Source: Streptomyces chilikensis
GTDB taxonomy: Bacteria; Actinomycetota; Actinomycetes; Streptomycetales; Streptomycetaceae
DNA length: 55,876 nucleotides
NCBI RefSeq assembly: GCF_001642695.1
Contig: NZ_LWCC02000005.1
Location: forward strand, 2,530,901-2,586,776
Direction of reading: 5' to 3'
Part shown: in pieces, positions 10,807 to 19,145 of the stretch
Numbering within the stretch: position 1 is the first letter of the stretch
How the letters are laid out: each line of letters starts with the position of its first letter
Position numbers and translations under genes: made by a program
Notes under the pieces: generated by a model
What the model saw: the letters and a program-made list of their open reading frames with translations, nothing else
Database searches by the model: none
Told to the model about the DNA's origin: nothing

Positions 10807-12001
10807 ACTCCTGTCGAAGGCCACGGAACTGGACGCCGCCGACCCGCTGGCCGCCCTGCGCTCCCGCTTCGTGCTGGACGACGTCGTCTACCTGGACGGC
10901 AACTCCCTCGGCGCGCTGCCGGCGGGGGTCGCCGAGCGGCTGCAGGACGTCGTGCGGCGCGAGTGGGGCGAACTGCGGATCCGGTCCTGGGACGAGAGCG
11001 GCTGGTGGACCGCGCCCGAGCGGATCGGCGACCGGATCGCGCCGCTGGTCGGCGCGGCGCCGGGCCAGGTCGTGGTGGGCGACTCCACCTCGGTCAACGT
11101 CTTCAAGGCGCTGGTCGCGGCGGTGCGGATCGCCCGCGAGGGCGACGGCGCGGTCGAGCGGGACGAGATCCTGGTCGACGCCACGACGTTCCCCACGGAC
11201 GGCTACATCGCCGAGTCGGCGGCGCGGATGACGGGCTGCGCGCTGCGGCCGGTGCGGCCGGAGGAGGTTCCGGCGGCGCTCGGTCCGCGCACCGCGGCGG
11301 TGCTGCTCAACCACGTCGACTACCGCTCGGGGCGGCTGTTCGACCTGCCGGGCCTCACCGCCGCCGTCCACGCGGTGGGCGCGGTGGCCGTCTGGGACCT
11401 CTGCCACAGCGCGGGCGCGCTGCCGGTGGAGCTGGACGCGCACGGGGTCGACCTGGCGGTCGGCTGCACCTACAAGTTCCTCAACGGCGGCCCCGGCGCG
11501 CCGGCGTACCTGTACGTCCGGCACGGCCTCCAGGAGCGGTTCGACACACCGCTGCCCGGCTGGAACTCGCACGTCGAGCCGTTCGGGATGCGCCCCGGCT
11601 ACACACCGGCCGCCGGTGCGGTGCGGGGGCGGGTGGGAACGCCGGAGATCCTCTCCCTCCTCGCCCTGGACGCGGCGCTGGACGTCTGGGAGGGCGTGGA
11701 CATCGCCGCGGTCCGGCAGAAGTCGCTCGCGCTCACCGACTTCTTCCTGGAGTGCGTCGCGCGGTACGTGCCCGAGGGCGCGGTGGAGTGCGTGACGCCG
11801 CTCGCGCACGAGGAGCGGGGCAGCCAGATCGCCCTCCGGCACGAACGGGCCGGCGAGGTCATGCGGGCGCTGACCGCCCGCGGCGTGGTCGGCGACTTCC
11901 GCCACCCCGACGTCCTCCGCTTCGGCTTCACCCCGCTCTACGTCGGCTTCGCCGACACGGAGCGCGCCGCCCGCACCCTGGCGGAGACCCTCCCCGCCTG
12001 A
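10799..12001 (+). CDS. kynU: Kynureninase
   Basis: A PLP enzyme that cleaves kynurenine to anthranilate and alanine (or 3-hydroxykynurenine to 3-hydroxyanthranilate). The 400-residue protein has the fold-type I layout: FPTD at 131-134, WDLCHSAGALPV with PLP-contacting Asp200, and Schiff-base Lys226 in GCTYKFLNGGPG. The ATG at 10799 sits inside the end of the dioxygenase gene, indicating coupling. Together with the dioxygenase and formamidase-like protein it completes tryptophan to anthranilate. No kynurenine 3-monooxygenase is seen here, so NAD synthesis by this route is not supported by the window; anthranilate recycling or supply of a secondary-metabolite precursor is more likely. Confidence 0.97.
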   Translation: MSELLSKATELDAADPLAALRSRFVLDDVVYLDGNSLGALPAGVAERLQDVVRREWGELRIRSWDESGWWTAPERIGDRIAPLVGAAPGQVVVGDSTSVNVFKALVAAVRIAREGDGAVERDEILVDATTFPTDGYIAESAARMTGCALRPVRPEEVPAALGPRTAAVLLNHVDYRSGRLFDLPGLTAAVHAVGAVAVWDLCHSAGALPVELDAHGVDLAVGCTYKFLNGGPGAPAYLYVRHGLQERFDTPLPGWNSHVEPFGMRPGYTPAAGAVRGRVGTPEILSLLALDAALDVWEGVDIAAVRQKSLALTDFFLECVARYVPEGAVECVTPLAHEERGSQIALRHERAGEVMRALTARGVVGDFRHPDVLRFGFTPLYVGFADTERAARTLAETLPA

Positions 12002-12006
12002 CCCGG

Positions 12007-12040
12007 CGGCGGCCCGCGGGTTCCCTCCCGCGGGCCGCCG
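12007..12040. terminator. Terminator hairpin after kynureninase
   Basis: A 14-bp perfect GC stem (12007-12020 with 12027-12040) closes a 6-base loop TTCCCT, six bases after the kynureninase stop. It lies between convergent genes and probably serves both strands. Confidence 0.75.
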
Positions 12041-12081
12041 CGCCGTGCGGGCCGCCCGCCCCGAGGGCCGGGCGGTGCGGT

Positions 12082-12555
12082 TCAGGGGGACGGGTACGGG
12101 GCCGGGGGGATCCGGCCCACCACGACGGGGGAGCCCCAGCGCGCCTCGACCAGGACGTCGCCGTCGAGCGGGTACGTCCAGAACTCGGGCCCCACGTCCC
12201 ACAGTTCGGTGCCGCGCCGCACCGCGACCTCCACCGGCATCACCACCGTGGGGACCGACAGGTCGCCCCAGAAGACGACCACCCCGTCCGCCCCCGCGCC
12301 GTACCGCCGCAGCACCGACGCGAACCCGGCCCCGTCGTCCCACTCCACGGACTCCACCGGGGGAACCGCCGACCAGTCCAGGCTCGCGCTGTTCCACGCC
12401 GGGAACCGCGAGAGGCTGAGCCGCGCCAGCTCCCGCGACTCCTCCCACCGCAGGACGACGACCTGCCGCCCGTCCTCGCCCCGCGCGTCGCGGACGAATC
12501 CCGGAAGCAGCTCCGGATGCCGCCCGTACGCCCGGGCGGCCTCCGCCTCACCCAT
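12082..12555 (-). CDS. Conserved hypothetical protein
   Basis: A 157-residue acidic, tryptophan-rich protein of unknown function. The ATG at 12555 overlaps the stop of the upstream gene (TGATG), so the two are translationally coupled; an in-frame extension to 12621 exists but runs inside the upstream gene. Visible features are VVVLRWEESRELARLSLSRF, DGVVVFWGDLSVPTVVMP and WTYPLDGDVLVEARWGSP, a mostly beta pattern without signal peptide or membrane segment. I recognise no catalytic motif. The composition loosely recalls small cytoplasmic recognition or immunity-type proteins, but this is not an assignment. It ends just after the kynureninase terminator, convergent to it. Confidence 0.7.
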   Translation of the reverse strand: MGEAEAARAYGRHPELLPGFVRDARGEDGRQVVVLRWEESRELARLSLSRFPAWNSASLDWSAVPPVESVEWDDGAGFASVLRRYGAGADGVVVFWGDLSVPTVVMPVEVAVRRGTELWDVGPEFWTYPLDGDVLVEARWGSPVVVGRIPPAPYPSP

Positions 12556-13205
12556 CAGCTGAACACGATCATCGACCCCTGCCCGAGGCTCCGCACCGCC
12601 GCCGCGTGCAGCCCCAGCCACACGTGACGCTCACGGGCGAACGGGCTCGGGTCGTAGGGCGCCGGTTCCGCCGGCTGCTCCAGCTCCGTGGGCGCGGACG
12701 GCGGCGCGGGCGCGGCGGGCGGGTTGGCGGGGTCGATGCCCAGCGCGGGCCCGATGAACTCCAGGTCCCGCAGCAGCCCGTGCGAGGACCCCAGCGGCCC
12801 TCCGTTGTCGAGGAGTTCGTCGTTGACCAAGGGGTGCGGGAAGTCCACCGGGAGGTAGGCCCCGGCGTGGTCGTAGTGCCAGACCAGGTGCGACCGCTGC
12901 GCCGTGCTCTCGAACATCTCCAGCAACTGCTCGTAGTCGCCGCCCAGTTCGTCCACCGGCGTCACCGGCAGCCCGCAGGCCTGGAGCAGGTAGACCCGCC
13001 GCAGGAAGTGCAGTGCCTCGTAGTCGAAGCCGGCGACCGGGGCGACGTCGCCCGAGATCCCCGGCATGTACTGGTGGATCGGCACCGGCTGCGCGCCGCT
13101 GGCCATCAACGCCCGGTCGTACAGGGCGAGTTCCTCGGCGAAGGGATTGTCCGGGGTGTGGCACAACACGTCGACGAGCGGGACCAGCCACAGGTCACAG
13201 GCCAA
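12555..13205 (-). CDS. Conserved hypothetical protein (Streptomyces family)
   Basis: A 216-residue protein starting at TTG 13205, chosen because GAGGAG lies 7 bases upstream and the family begins MACDLWLVPLVDVLCH. Conserved-looking blocks are YMPGISGDVAPVAGFDYEAL, LGGDYEQLLEMFESTAQRSH and WHYDHAGAYLPVDFPHPLVN, with a Pro/Ala-rich linker around 160-185 and a C-terminal helix. No membrane segment or signal peptide is apparent. I recall near-identical N-terminal halves in other Streptomyces but no known function. It is the first gene of a two-gene unit with the 157-residue protein. His/Asp/Tyr-rich HYDHAGAY might bind metal or ligand; speculative. Confidence 0.72.
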   Translation of the reverse strand: MACDLWLVPLVDVLCHTPDNPFAEELALYDRALMASGAQPVPIHQYMPGISGDVAPVAGFDYEALHFLRRVYLLQACGLPVTPVDELGGDYEQLLEMFESTAQRSHLVWHYDHAGAYLPVDFPHPLVNDELLDNGGPLGSSHGLLRDLEFIGPALGIDPANPPAAPAPPSAPTELEQPAEPAPYDPSPFARERHVWLGLHAAAVRSLGQGSMIVFS

Positions 13206-13310
13206 AGGACGGCTCCTCGGGTCGGAGGTGGAAAGGGAAGCGTAGTGCGAGTGCGTGCGGTGCGGGCCCGGTCCGGCCCGTGCAGGTGTGGTCCCCCGTG
13301 GAAGGGACCT

Positions 13311-14051
13311 CTATCCGTCCCCGGGCCCCCGGGTGCCCTCCGCGCCGTCCGAGGCGGTGAGACGCTCCACCAGTTCCAGGGAGAAGGTGTTGCTCTCCGC
13401 GACCAGCCGTCGCGACTCCGTGGTGTCGCCGCGCCCCAGTGAGTCCACCAGGGACGTATGCCCGGCCCACATGTGCTCACGCAGGTCGGAGAGCCTCCGC
13501 AGATGCTGCACGGTGCACACCCAGGCCTGGACGCGCAGCCGGTGCAGGAAGTCCGTGAGGTACGGATTGCCGAAGAGGCTGCTCAACTCCCGCCAGAACC
13601 GCAGGTCGTAGCCGATCAGCACGGACAGCTCCCCGGACTGCGCGGCCCGCTGGCACTCCTCGCCGCGCCGCCGGACCGCGAGCAGCGAGGCCGCCTCCGC
13701 CTCGTCGGGGAAGGCGTGGCCGGCGGCCCGCGCCCGGGCGGTCAGCCGGTCGAAGATGCCGTCCGACACCAGCACCCGCGCCTGCACGATGTGCCGGAAG
13801 TCCTCGACGCCGAAGGCCCGCACCTGGAAGCCGCGGTGCTGCACCGCCCGCAGCAGTTCCTGCGCGGCCAGGTCGACCAGCGCCTCGCGGACGGGGGTGG
13901 CGGAGACGCCGTACTGCTCGGCGATCTCCTTGACGGTGAACTCCTGGCCGGGGTGCAGCCGGCCGGCCAGCACCTCGTCGCGCAACGCCTCGGCGATCTG
14001 CTGCCGCAGCGTGCTGCGGGTCACGGGGCCGGGGGCGCCGGTCGCTCCCAT
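13311..14051 (-). CDS. GntR-family (FCD) transcriptional regulator
   Basis: A 246-residue regulator. The N-terminal winged helix reads STLRQQIAEALRDEVLAGRL, FTVKEIAEQYGVSATPVREAL and ELLRAVQHRGFQVR (about 12-75), typical of GntR/FadR; the all-helical C-terminal FCD-like domain includes FRHIVQARVLVSDGIFDRLT and metal-site histidines in HMWAGHTSLVDSL. The ATG at 14051 is chosen because AAGGAAG precedes it at proper spacing; the frame is open further upstream. It lies 170 bp downstream of the class III aminotransferase on the same strand and may control it, but effector and operator are not visible. Confidence 0.88.
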   Translation of the reverse strand: MGATGAPGPVTRSTLRQQIAEALRDEVLAGRLHPGQEFTVKEIAEQYGVSATPVREALVDLAAQELLRAVQHRGFQVRAFGVEDFRHIVQARVLVSDGIFDRLTARARAAGHAFPDEAEAASLLAVRRRGEECQRAAQSGELSVLIGYDLRFWRELSSLFGNPYLTDFLHRLRVQAWVCTVQHLRRLSDLREHMWAGHTSLVDSLGRGDTTESRRLVAESNTFSLELVERLTASDGAEGTRGPGDG

Positions 14052-14221
14052 CGGCGCTCTTCCTTCCCTGGTGCGCCCGCGGCACCTCCGCGGTGGGCCT
14101 GCGGTCACCTTAACCAGCGGGCGGGGAGCGGGCGCCGGGCCCCTCCCCGCCCGGCACCCGGGGCGACGCGGTCACGCGGCGGGCGCGGTCATGCGGCGGG
14201 CATGCTCATGTGGCGGGGTGG

Positions 14222-15595
14222 TCACACGGTGTACGAGTCCGCCACGGCCAGCGCCGCGTCCAGCGCGGCCAGCCCTTCCTTGAGCTCGCTCCCGGTGGCC
14301 GTGCACGGCGGCGCCACATGGGTCCGGTTCATGTTCACGAACGGCCACAGCCCGTTGGCCTTGGCCGCCGCGGCGAAGGCGGCCATCGGCGCGTTGGCCT
14401 CCCCCGACGCGTTGTACGGCACCAGCGGCTCACGGGTCGCGCGGTCGCGGACCAGTTCCACGGCCCAGAACATGCCGACGCCGCGGACGTCGCCCACCGA
14501 GGGGTGCCGCTCCGCCAGCTCCCGCAGCCCGGGACCCAGGACCTCCGCGCCCATCCGCGCGGCGTTCTCCACGATGCCCTCCTCCTCCATCACCCGGATG
14601 GTCGCGACGGCCGCCGCGCAGGCCAGCGGGTGCCCGGAGTAGGTGAGACCACCGGGGTAGGGGCGCCGCGCGAAGGTCGCGGCGATCTCCGCGGAGATCG
14701 CCACGCCGCCCAGCGGCACGTAACCGGAGTTGACGCCCTTGGCGAAGGTCATCAGGTCGGGCACCACGTCGAACAGGTCCGCGGCGAACCAGGTGCCGGT
14801 GCGGCCGAAGCCGGCCATCACCTCGTCCAGGATGAACACGATCCCGTGCCGGTCGCAGATCTCCCGGACGCCCCGGAGGTAGCCCGGCGGCGGCACCATG
14901 ATCCCCGCGCCGCCGGGGACCGACTCCAGGATCACCGCGGCGATCGTCGCCGGGCCCTCGAAGGCGATGGTGGTCTCCAGGTGCTCCAGCGCTCGGGCGC
15001 ACTCCTGCTCCTCGTTCTCCGCGTAGAAGCGGGAGCGGTAGAGGAACGGGGCCCAGAAGCGCGCCACGCCGGCCTGCCCGGTGTCGGAGGCCCAGCGGCG
15101 CGGGTCGCCGGTGACGTTCACCGTCTGCTGGGTGCCGCCGTGGTAGGAGCGGTAGGCGGAGAGGACCTTGTGGCGGCCGGTGTGCAGGCGCGCCATCCGG
15201 ATCGCGTGTTCGACGGCCTCGGCGCCCGCGTTGGTGAAGAAGATCTTGTCGAGGTCGCCGGGCGTGCGTCCGGCGATCAGCCGGGCCGCCTCCGAGCGGG
15301 ACTCCACGGCGAACGCGGGCGCGAAGGTGGCGAGCTTCCCGGCCTGTTCCTGGATCGCGGCGACCACCTTGGGGTGCTGGTACCCGATGTTGGTGAAGAC
15401 CAGGCCGCTGGAGAAGTCCAGGTAGCGCCTGCCCTCGTAGTCCCAGAAGTACGAACCCTCCGCGCCGGCCACGGCGAGCGGGTCGATGAGTTCCTGCGCC
15501 GACCAGGAGTGGAAGACGTGGGCGCGGTCCGCGGCCTTGACGGCGGCACCGGTCTCGGGGTCGGGCTGAGGGCTGTGCGGCGTCGTGGAGGTCAT
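14222..15595 (-). CDS. Class III PLP-dependent aminotransferase
   Basis: A 457-residue aminotransferase of the omega-transaminase subgroup. It shows FTNAGAEAVEHAIRMAR (phosphate loop), SYHGGTQQTVNVTGD, the PLP-ring aspartate in FILDEVMAGFGRTG and the Schiff-base lysine in LMTFAKGVNSGYVPLGG, followed by GGLTYSGHPLACAAA. All residues needed for transamination are present. The family covers aspartate, taurine, beta-alanine and GABA-type amino donors, so the substrate is not assigned. It is divergent from the Ser/Thr kinase (191 bp gap) and precedes a GntR regulator that could sense the amine or oxo acid. Confidence 0.9.
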   Translation of the reverse strand: MTSTTPHSPQPDPETGAAVKAADRAHVFHSWSAQELIDPLAVAGAEGSYFWDYEGRRYLDFSSGLVFTNIGYQHPKVVAAIQEQAGKLATFAPAFAVESRSEAARLIAGRTPGDLDKIFFTNAGAEAVEHAIRMARLHTGRHKVLSAYRSYHGGTQQTVNVTGDPRRWASDTGQAGVARFWAPFLYRSRFYAENEEQECARALEHLETTIAFEGPATIAAVILESVPGGAGIMVPPPGYLRGVREICDRHGIVFILDEVMAGFGRTGTWFAADLFDVVPDLMTFAKGVNSGYVPLGGVAISAEIAATFARRPYPGGLTYSGHPLACAAAVATIRVMEEEGIVENAARMGAEVLGPGLRELAERHPSVGDVRGVGMFWAVELVRDRATREPLVPYNASGEANAPMAAFAAAAKANGLWPFVNMNRTHVAPPCTATGSELKEGLAALDAALAVADSYTV

Positions 15596-15786
15596 GCGGC
15601 AGAGCGTAGATCGCCCGCGCCGGGCGGCGACAGGGCCGGCCTGCCGGCGACGGGTGCCACCGCGCCTGGTGCGCGGGCGTGGCCCGCCCGTGGCACGGCG
15701 GGGCGGAACCGCCGTTACTCTTCGGAGTCCGGGCCGGAGGGGGCCGCGGGGGGCGCGGCGTCCGGTCCGGGGGGAGGACGACGGCG

Positions 15787-17691
15787 ATGGAGATGCTGGG
15801 CGCGGGCGACCCCGAGCGGATCGGGTCGTACCGGCTGCTGGCGCGGCTGGGCGCGGGCGGCATGGGGCGGGTGTACCTGGCCCGGTCGGACCGGGGCCGC
15901 ACGGTGGCCGTGAAGCTGGTGCGGCCGGAACTCGCCGAGCGCGAGGAGTTCCGGGCCCGGTTCCGCCGGGAGGTGCGGGCGGCGCGGCGGGTCGGCGGTG
16001 ACTGGACGGCGCCGGTGCTGGACGCCGACACCGGGGCCGCGGTGCCGTGGGTGGCCACCGGGTACGTGGCGGGACCGTCGCTGGAGCGGGTGGTCGGCCG
16101 GGACCACGGGGCGCTGCCGGAGCGGACGGTGCGCATCCTGGCGGCAGGGCTGGCGCGGGCGCTGCGCGACATCCACGGCGCGGGGCTGGTGCACCGGGAC
16201 CTCAAGCCGTCCAACGTGCTGATCACCATCGACGGGCCGCGGGTGATCGACTTCGGGATCGCCCGGGCGCTGGAGGCCCCGGACGACGACAGCGGGCTCA
16301 CCCGGGCCGGCGCGGTGGTCGGGTCGCCCGGCTTCATGGCGCCGGAACAGGTCCGGGGCGAGCGGATCACGGCGGCGGTGGACGTCTTCAGCCTGGGCTC
16401 GGTCCTGGCCTACGCGTCCACCGGCCGGCTTCCGTTCGGCGACGCGGCGGGCGGGGCGCACGCCCTGATGTACCGCATCGCCCAGGACGAGCCCGACCTC
16501 ACCGGCGTCCCCGAGGGGCTGTCCGGCCTGGTCGGCGACTGCCTCCGCAAGGACGCGGCGGCGCGGCCCTCGCTGGAGGACGTGCTGGAGCGGGTGGGCG
16601 CGGAGCACGCCACGCTCACGGGCGGCCGCACCCGCGACCCGTGGCTCCCCGCGGCGCTGGTCGCGCAGCTCGGCAGGCACGCGGCGGAGCTGCTGGAGGT
16701 GGAGGACCCGGGCCCGCGGGGCGACCGGTTCCCCACGGCGGCGACGGTCGCGGGAGCTCCACCCCTCGCGCCGCCGGCACCGTCCCCGCCGGCGGGGACG
16801 GCCCCCGTCCCGCCGGCCCCTCCGGCGCCCGGTCCGTCCGCGTCCGGTCCGTCCGCGTCCGGTCCGTCCGCGCCCGGTCCCTACCCGCCGGGGCCGTCCC
16901 TCCCGGCGGGGGCCGCTCCCCCTCCGCCGGGCTCCCCGGTGCCCGGTCCCTTCGCACCCGGCCCGTCCGCGTCCGGTCCCTTCGCACTCGGCCCGTCCGC
17001 GTCCGGTCCCTTCGCACCCGGCCCGTCCGCGTCCGGTCCCCACCCGCCCGGGCCGTACGCGCCCGGTTCCCACGGCTCACCCCCGCCGGGCCCCACGGCG
17101 GTGGACCGCACCCCTCCGCCGGACAGCGGCGGCGGCGCGCGGACCGCGGTGGTCGTCGCGGCGGCCACGCTGGCCGTCGCGCTGGTCGCGGGAGGCGCGG
17201 TGTACGGCCTGATGCGCGGCGACGACCGCCGCTCCCGCGCCGACGGGGGCACCGGGACCTCGTCCTCCGCCTCCCCGTCCCCCTCCGCCTCGGGCGCCGG
17301 TCCGGTGACGACGGAGACCACCGGGGCGTCCCGGCCGGGCGCGGTGCCGGAGGCCTTCCTGGGCGAGTGGAGCGCGGTGATCGAGAACGCGTCCGGGTCC
17401 AACCCGCGCCGCATGACCCTGAGCCAGGGCGAGGTGGGGGACCCCGTGCTCAGGCTGGTGGCCGAGGGGCCGCTGGCGGGGACGTCGTCCTCCTACCGCT
17501 GCGTCTTCGAGGCCGACCTCGCCGAGGCGCCGGGCGACGGCGGCGGCCTCCGCCTCGGCCCGTCCCGCGTCGTCGACGGAGCCCCCCTCAGCTCCTGCTC
17601 CCCGGGCGACCCCTCCACCCTCACCCTCACCACCGACGGCTCCCTCGACCGCCGCATGACCACCGGCGACACCCTCACCTACCACCGCTGA
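15787..17691 (+). CDS. Membrane Ser/Thr protein kinase (Hanks type)
   Basis: A 634-residue transmembrane kinase starting at ATG 15787 after GGGGAGGA. The cytoplasmic kinase domain (about 10-275) has glycine loop LGAGGMGRVY, Lys43 in VAVKLV, catalytic HRDLKPSN (136-143) and DFGIAR (155-160), all intact. A long Pro/Ser/Gly linker (about 315-440) holds repeated GPSASGPFAPG-like units. One membrane helix (TAVVVAAATLAVALVAGGAV, about 451-470) leads to an outside domain of about 110 residues with two cysteines (SYRCVFEADL, SSCSPGDPST) that could form a disulphide and sense the envelope. There are no PASTA repeats. Stand-alone, convergent to the SLATT gene. Confidence 0.95.
   Translation: MEMLGAGDPERIGSYRLLARLGAGGMGRVYLARSDRGRTVAVKLVRPELAEREEFRARFRREVRAARRVGGDWTAPVLDADTGAAVPWVATGYVAGPSLERVVGRDHGALPERTVRILAAGLARALRDIHGAGLVHRDLKPSNVLITIDGPRVIDFGIARALEAPDDDSGLTRAGAVVGSPGFMAPEQVRGERITAAVDVFSLGSVLAYASTGRLPFGDAAGGAHALMYRIAQDEPDLTGVPEGLSGLVGDCLRKDAAARPSLEDVLERVGAEHATLTGGRTRDPWLPAALVAQLGRHAAELLEVEDPGPRGDRFPTAATVAGAPPLAPPAPSPPAGTAPVPPAPPAPGPSASGPSASGPSAPGPYPPGPSLPAGAAPPPPGSPVPGPFAPGPSASGPFALGPSASGPFAPGPSASGPHPPGPYAPGSHGSPPPGPTAVDRTPPPDSGGGARTAVVVAAATLAVALVAGGAVYGLMRGDDRRSRADGGTGTSSSASPSPSASGAGPVTTETTGASRPGAVPEAFLGEWSAVIENASGSNPRRMTLSQGEVGDPVLRLVAEGPLAGTSSSYRCVFEADLAEAPGDGGGLRLGPSRVVDGAPLSSCSPGDPSTLTLTTDGSLDRRMTTGDTLTYHR
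16951..17040 (+). repeat. Three 30-bp tandem repeats in the kinase linker
   Basis: Bases 16951-16980, 16981-17010 and 17011-17040 are the same 30-bp unit with one mismatch (C to T at 16988); a degenerate fourth copy follows to 17070. Each unit encodes ten residues of the Pro/Ser linker, so copy-number change keeps the frame and only alters linker length. Shorter 15-bp repeats occur at about 16831-16875. Confidence 0.9.
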
Positions 17692-17745
17692 CCCCCCGCG
17701 GGCCCGGCACCCCCGCGGGCCCGGCACCCCCGCGGCCCGGTCCGC

Positions 17746-18652
17746 TCACCGCGGCTCCGGCGGACGCTGCCGCGGCATGTTGGGGCGGGGCGCGGCCAGG
17801 GAGAACCGCCCGGCCCCGCCCACCGGTACCGCCGCCTCCGCCCGGCCCGCGTCGGCGACCCCCCGCGCCACCGCGGGCACGTCGCCCCGCCGGAACTCGC
17901 CCATCCAGTCCGCCGTCTCCGCCCGCACCAGCTCCGTCACGTCCTCGGAGAACCGCCGCAGCACCCCCAGGCACCGCTCCGCCGCCTCACCGGCCGTGCC
18001 CTCCGCGGGGCCCAGCACCTCCCGCACGTTCTCCGACGCCCAGTCGAACTGCAGCGCCTGCAGCCGCCGCTGCACCGCCTGCGCCGTGGCCATGTCCCGC
18101 ATCCACCCGGAGGTCACCCCGAAGAACCGGTCCGCGCCCACGCAGGTGAGGGAGAGCAGCAGCGACAGGTACCCCCACGGCGCCGCCCCGTCGACGACCT
18201 CGGCGAGGTCCAGCAGCGGCAGGCCCCCGGCCAGCACCGCGCCCGCCGCCGCGCCGCCCCGCAGGGCCCGGGCGGCGCGGCGCTTCCAGACCCGGTCGGC
18301 GAGGTACCACGCGGAGGTCTCCAGCGCGCACCGCTCGACCCACCGGTACAGCTCGTCCAGCCGCCGGGCCGGCACGTCCCAGTCCCCCTGGGGGAACGGC
18401 CGCCCCAGCAGGTCCCCCGGCAGGCCGGGCCCGCCGCCGGACCGTCCGGCGCCCGCCCGCGCCCCGGCCGCCGTCCCGCCGCGGAGCCGTCCCGGCGCCC
18501 GCCCGCGCCCCGGCCGCCGTCCCGCCGCGGAGCCGTCCGCCGCCCCCCGGCCGTCCGCCCGAGCCCGACGGCCCCTCGGACCGCCCGCCCTCACGCGGCG
18601 GCGACGGCGGCGGCTCCTCGGACCCGCTCCCCGGCATCTCCGGCTGACTCAC
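17746..18652 (-). pseudogene. SLATT-domain membrane protein, frameshifted by a 46-bp duplication
   Basis: From about 18425 down to 17746 one frame encodes a protein body with RPFPQGDWDVPARRLDELYR, two hydrophobic segments (ALRGGAAAGAVLAGGLPLLD, WGYLSLLLSLTCVGA) and DRFFGVTSGWMRDMATAQAV, which I recognise as a SLATT-type two-TM protein common in Streptomyces. The family N-terminus VSQPEMPGSGSEEPPPSPP starts at GTG 18652 but in a different frame. A 46-bp direct duplication at 18448-18538 lies between; deleting one copy restores a single frame (AGAGRSGGGPGLPGDLLGRP). So the gene is broken here, unless translation restarts inside (for example at a GTG near DVPARR) or the duplication reverts. SLATT proteins are predicted membrane effectors linked to nucleotide signalling. 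Confidence 0.72.
18448..18538. repeat. 46-bp tandem duplication inside the SLATT gene
   Basis: Copy 18494-18538 and copy 18448-18492 are identical over 45 bases, separated by one extra C at 18493, giving a period of 46. Because 46 is not a multiple of three, the second copy shifts the frame by one. The unit is about 95 percent G+C, favouring replication slippage. Confidence 0.92.
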
Positions 18653-19145
18653 CCGGCCACTCCCCAAAACCTGTCAAACGATCACTGCGACCCGCCGGCC
18701 GGACCGGCCGGACCGGTCCGGCCGGCGGGTCGTCCGGCAGGCGGACCCGGCACCCGCCCGCACCTGCCCCGCGGCCCGGGTCGCCACCGGCCACCGCCGG
18801 GCACTCTCCGTGACGAACCGGTCACGTGACGTGCTCCGGGTGTCGGCACCTTTCCTACCCCCCAACGAGTGGCGCAGGCACCGGTTTGAAACCGGCAACC
18901 CCCCGGAAGTGGCCCGCCATCAGGTGGAGGGCCGTCGACACACTCACCCGAAAGTGTGACGGCGCGCCCTCCGCGTCGACCGCGTAGGCTCATTCAAGAG
19001 GGGTGAATCTTTCGGCCCGCTCAGGACAGACGTGTCGTTGGCGTGTGTCGTACGACCGCACGAACGGCGCAAACCGCACATGTCGCGCAGATCACACGGA
19101 TCGCGCGAGCCCGGCGTCAAGCCCAGCGAGTTCAGGAGCTGAATC
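18653..19145. promoter_or_regulatory. Intergenic region upstream of ybaB-recR with two dyads
   Basis: About 490 bases without a supportable gene, between the SLATT gene and ybaB. Two inverted repeats stand out: CCGGTTT-G-AAACCGG (18881-18895), operator-like with a one-base centre, and CACACT/AGTGTG (18939-18944 and 18953-18958). I looked for a 4.5S RNA or tRNA and saw none. The ybaB promoter should lie in 18990-19120. Confidence 0.45.

Noticed and set aside
18653-19145. 4.5S/SRP RNA or tRNA near ybaB-recR
   Set aside because: I looked for the conserved GGAAG/GCAGC loop of SRP RNA and a cloverleaf and found neither.
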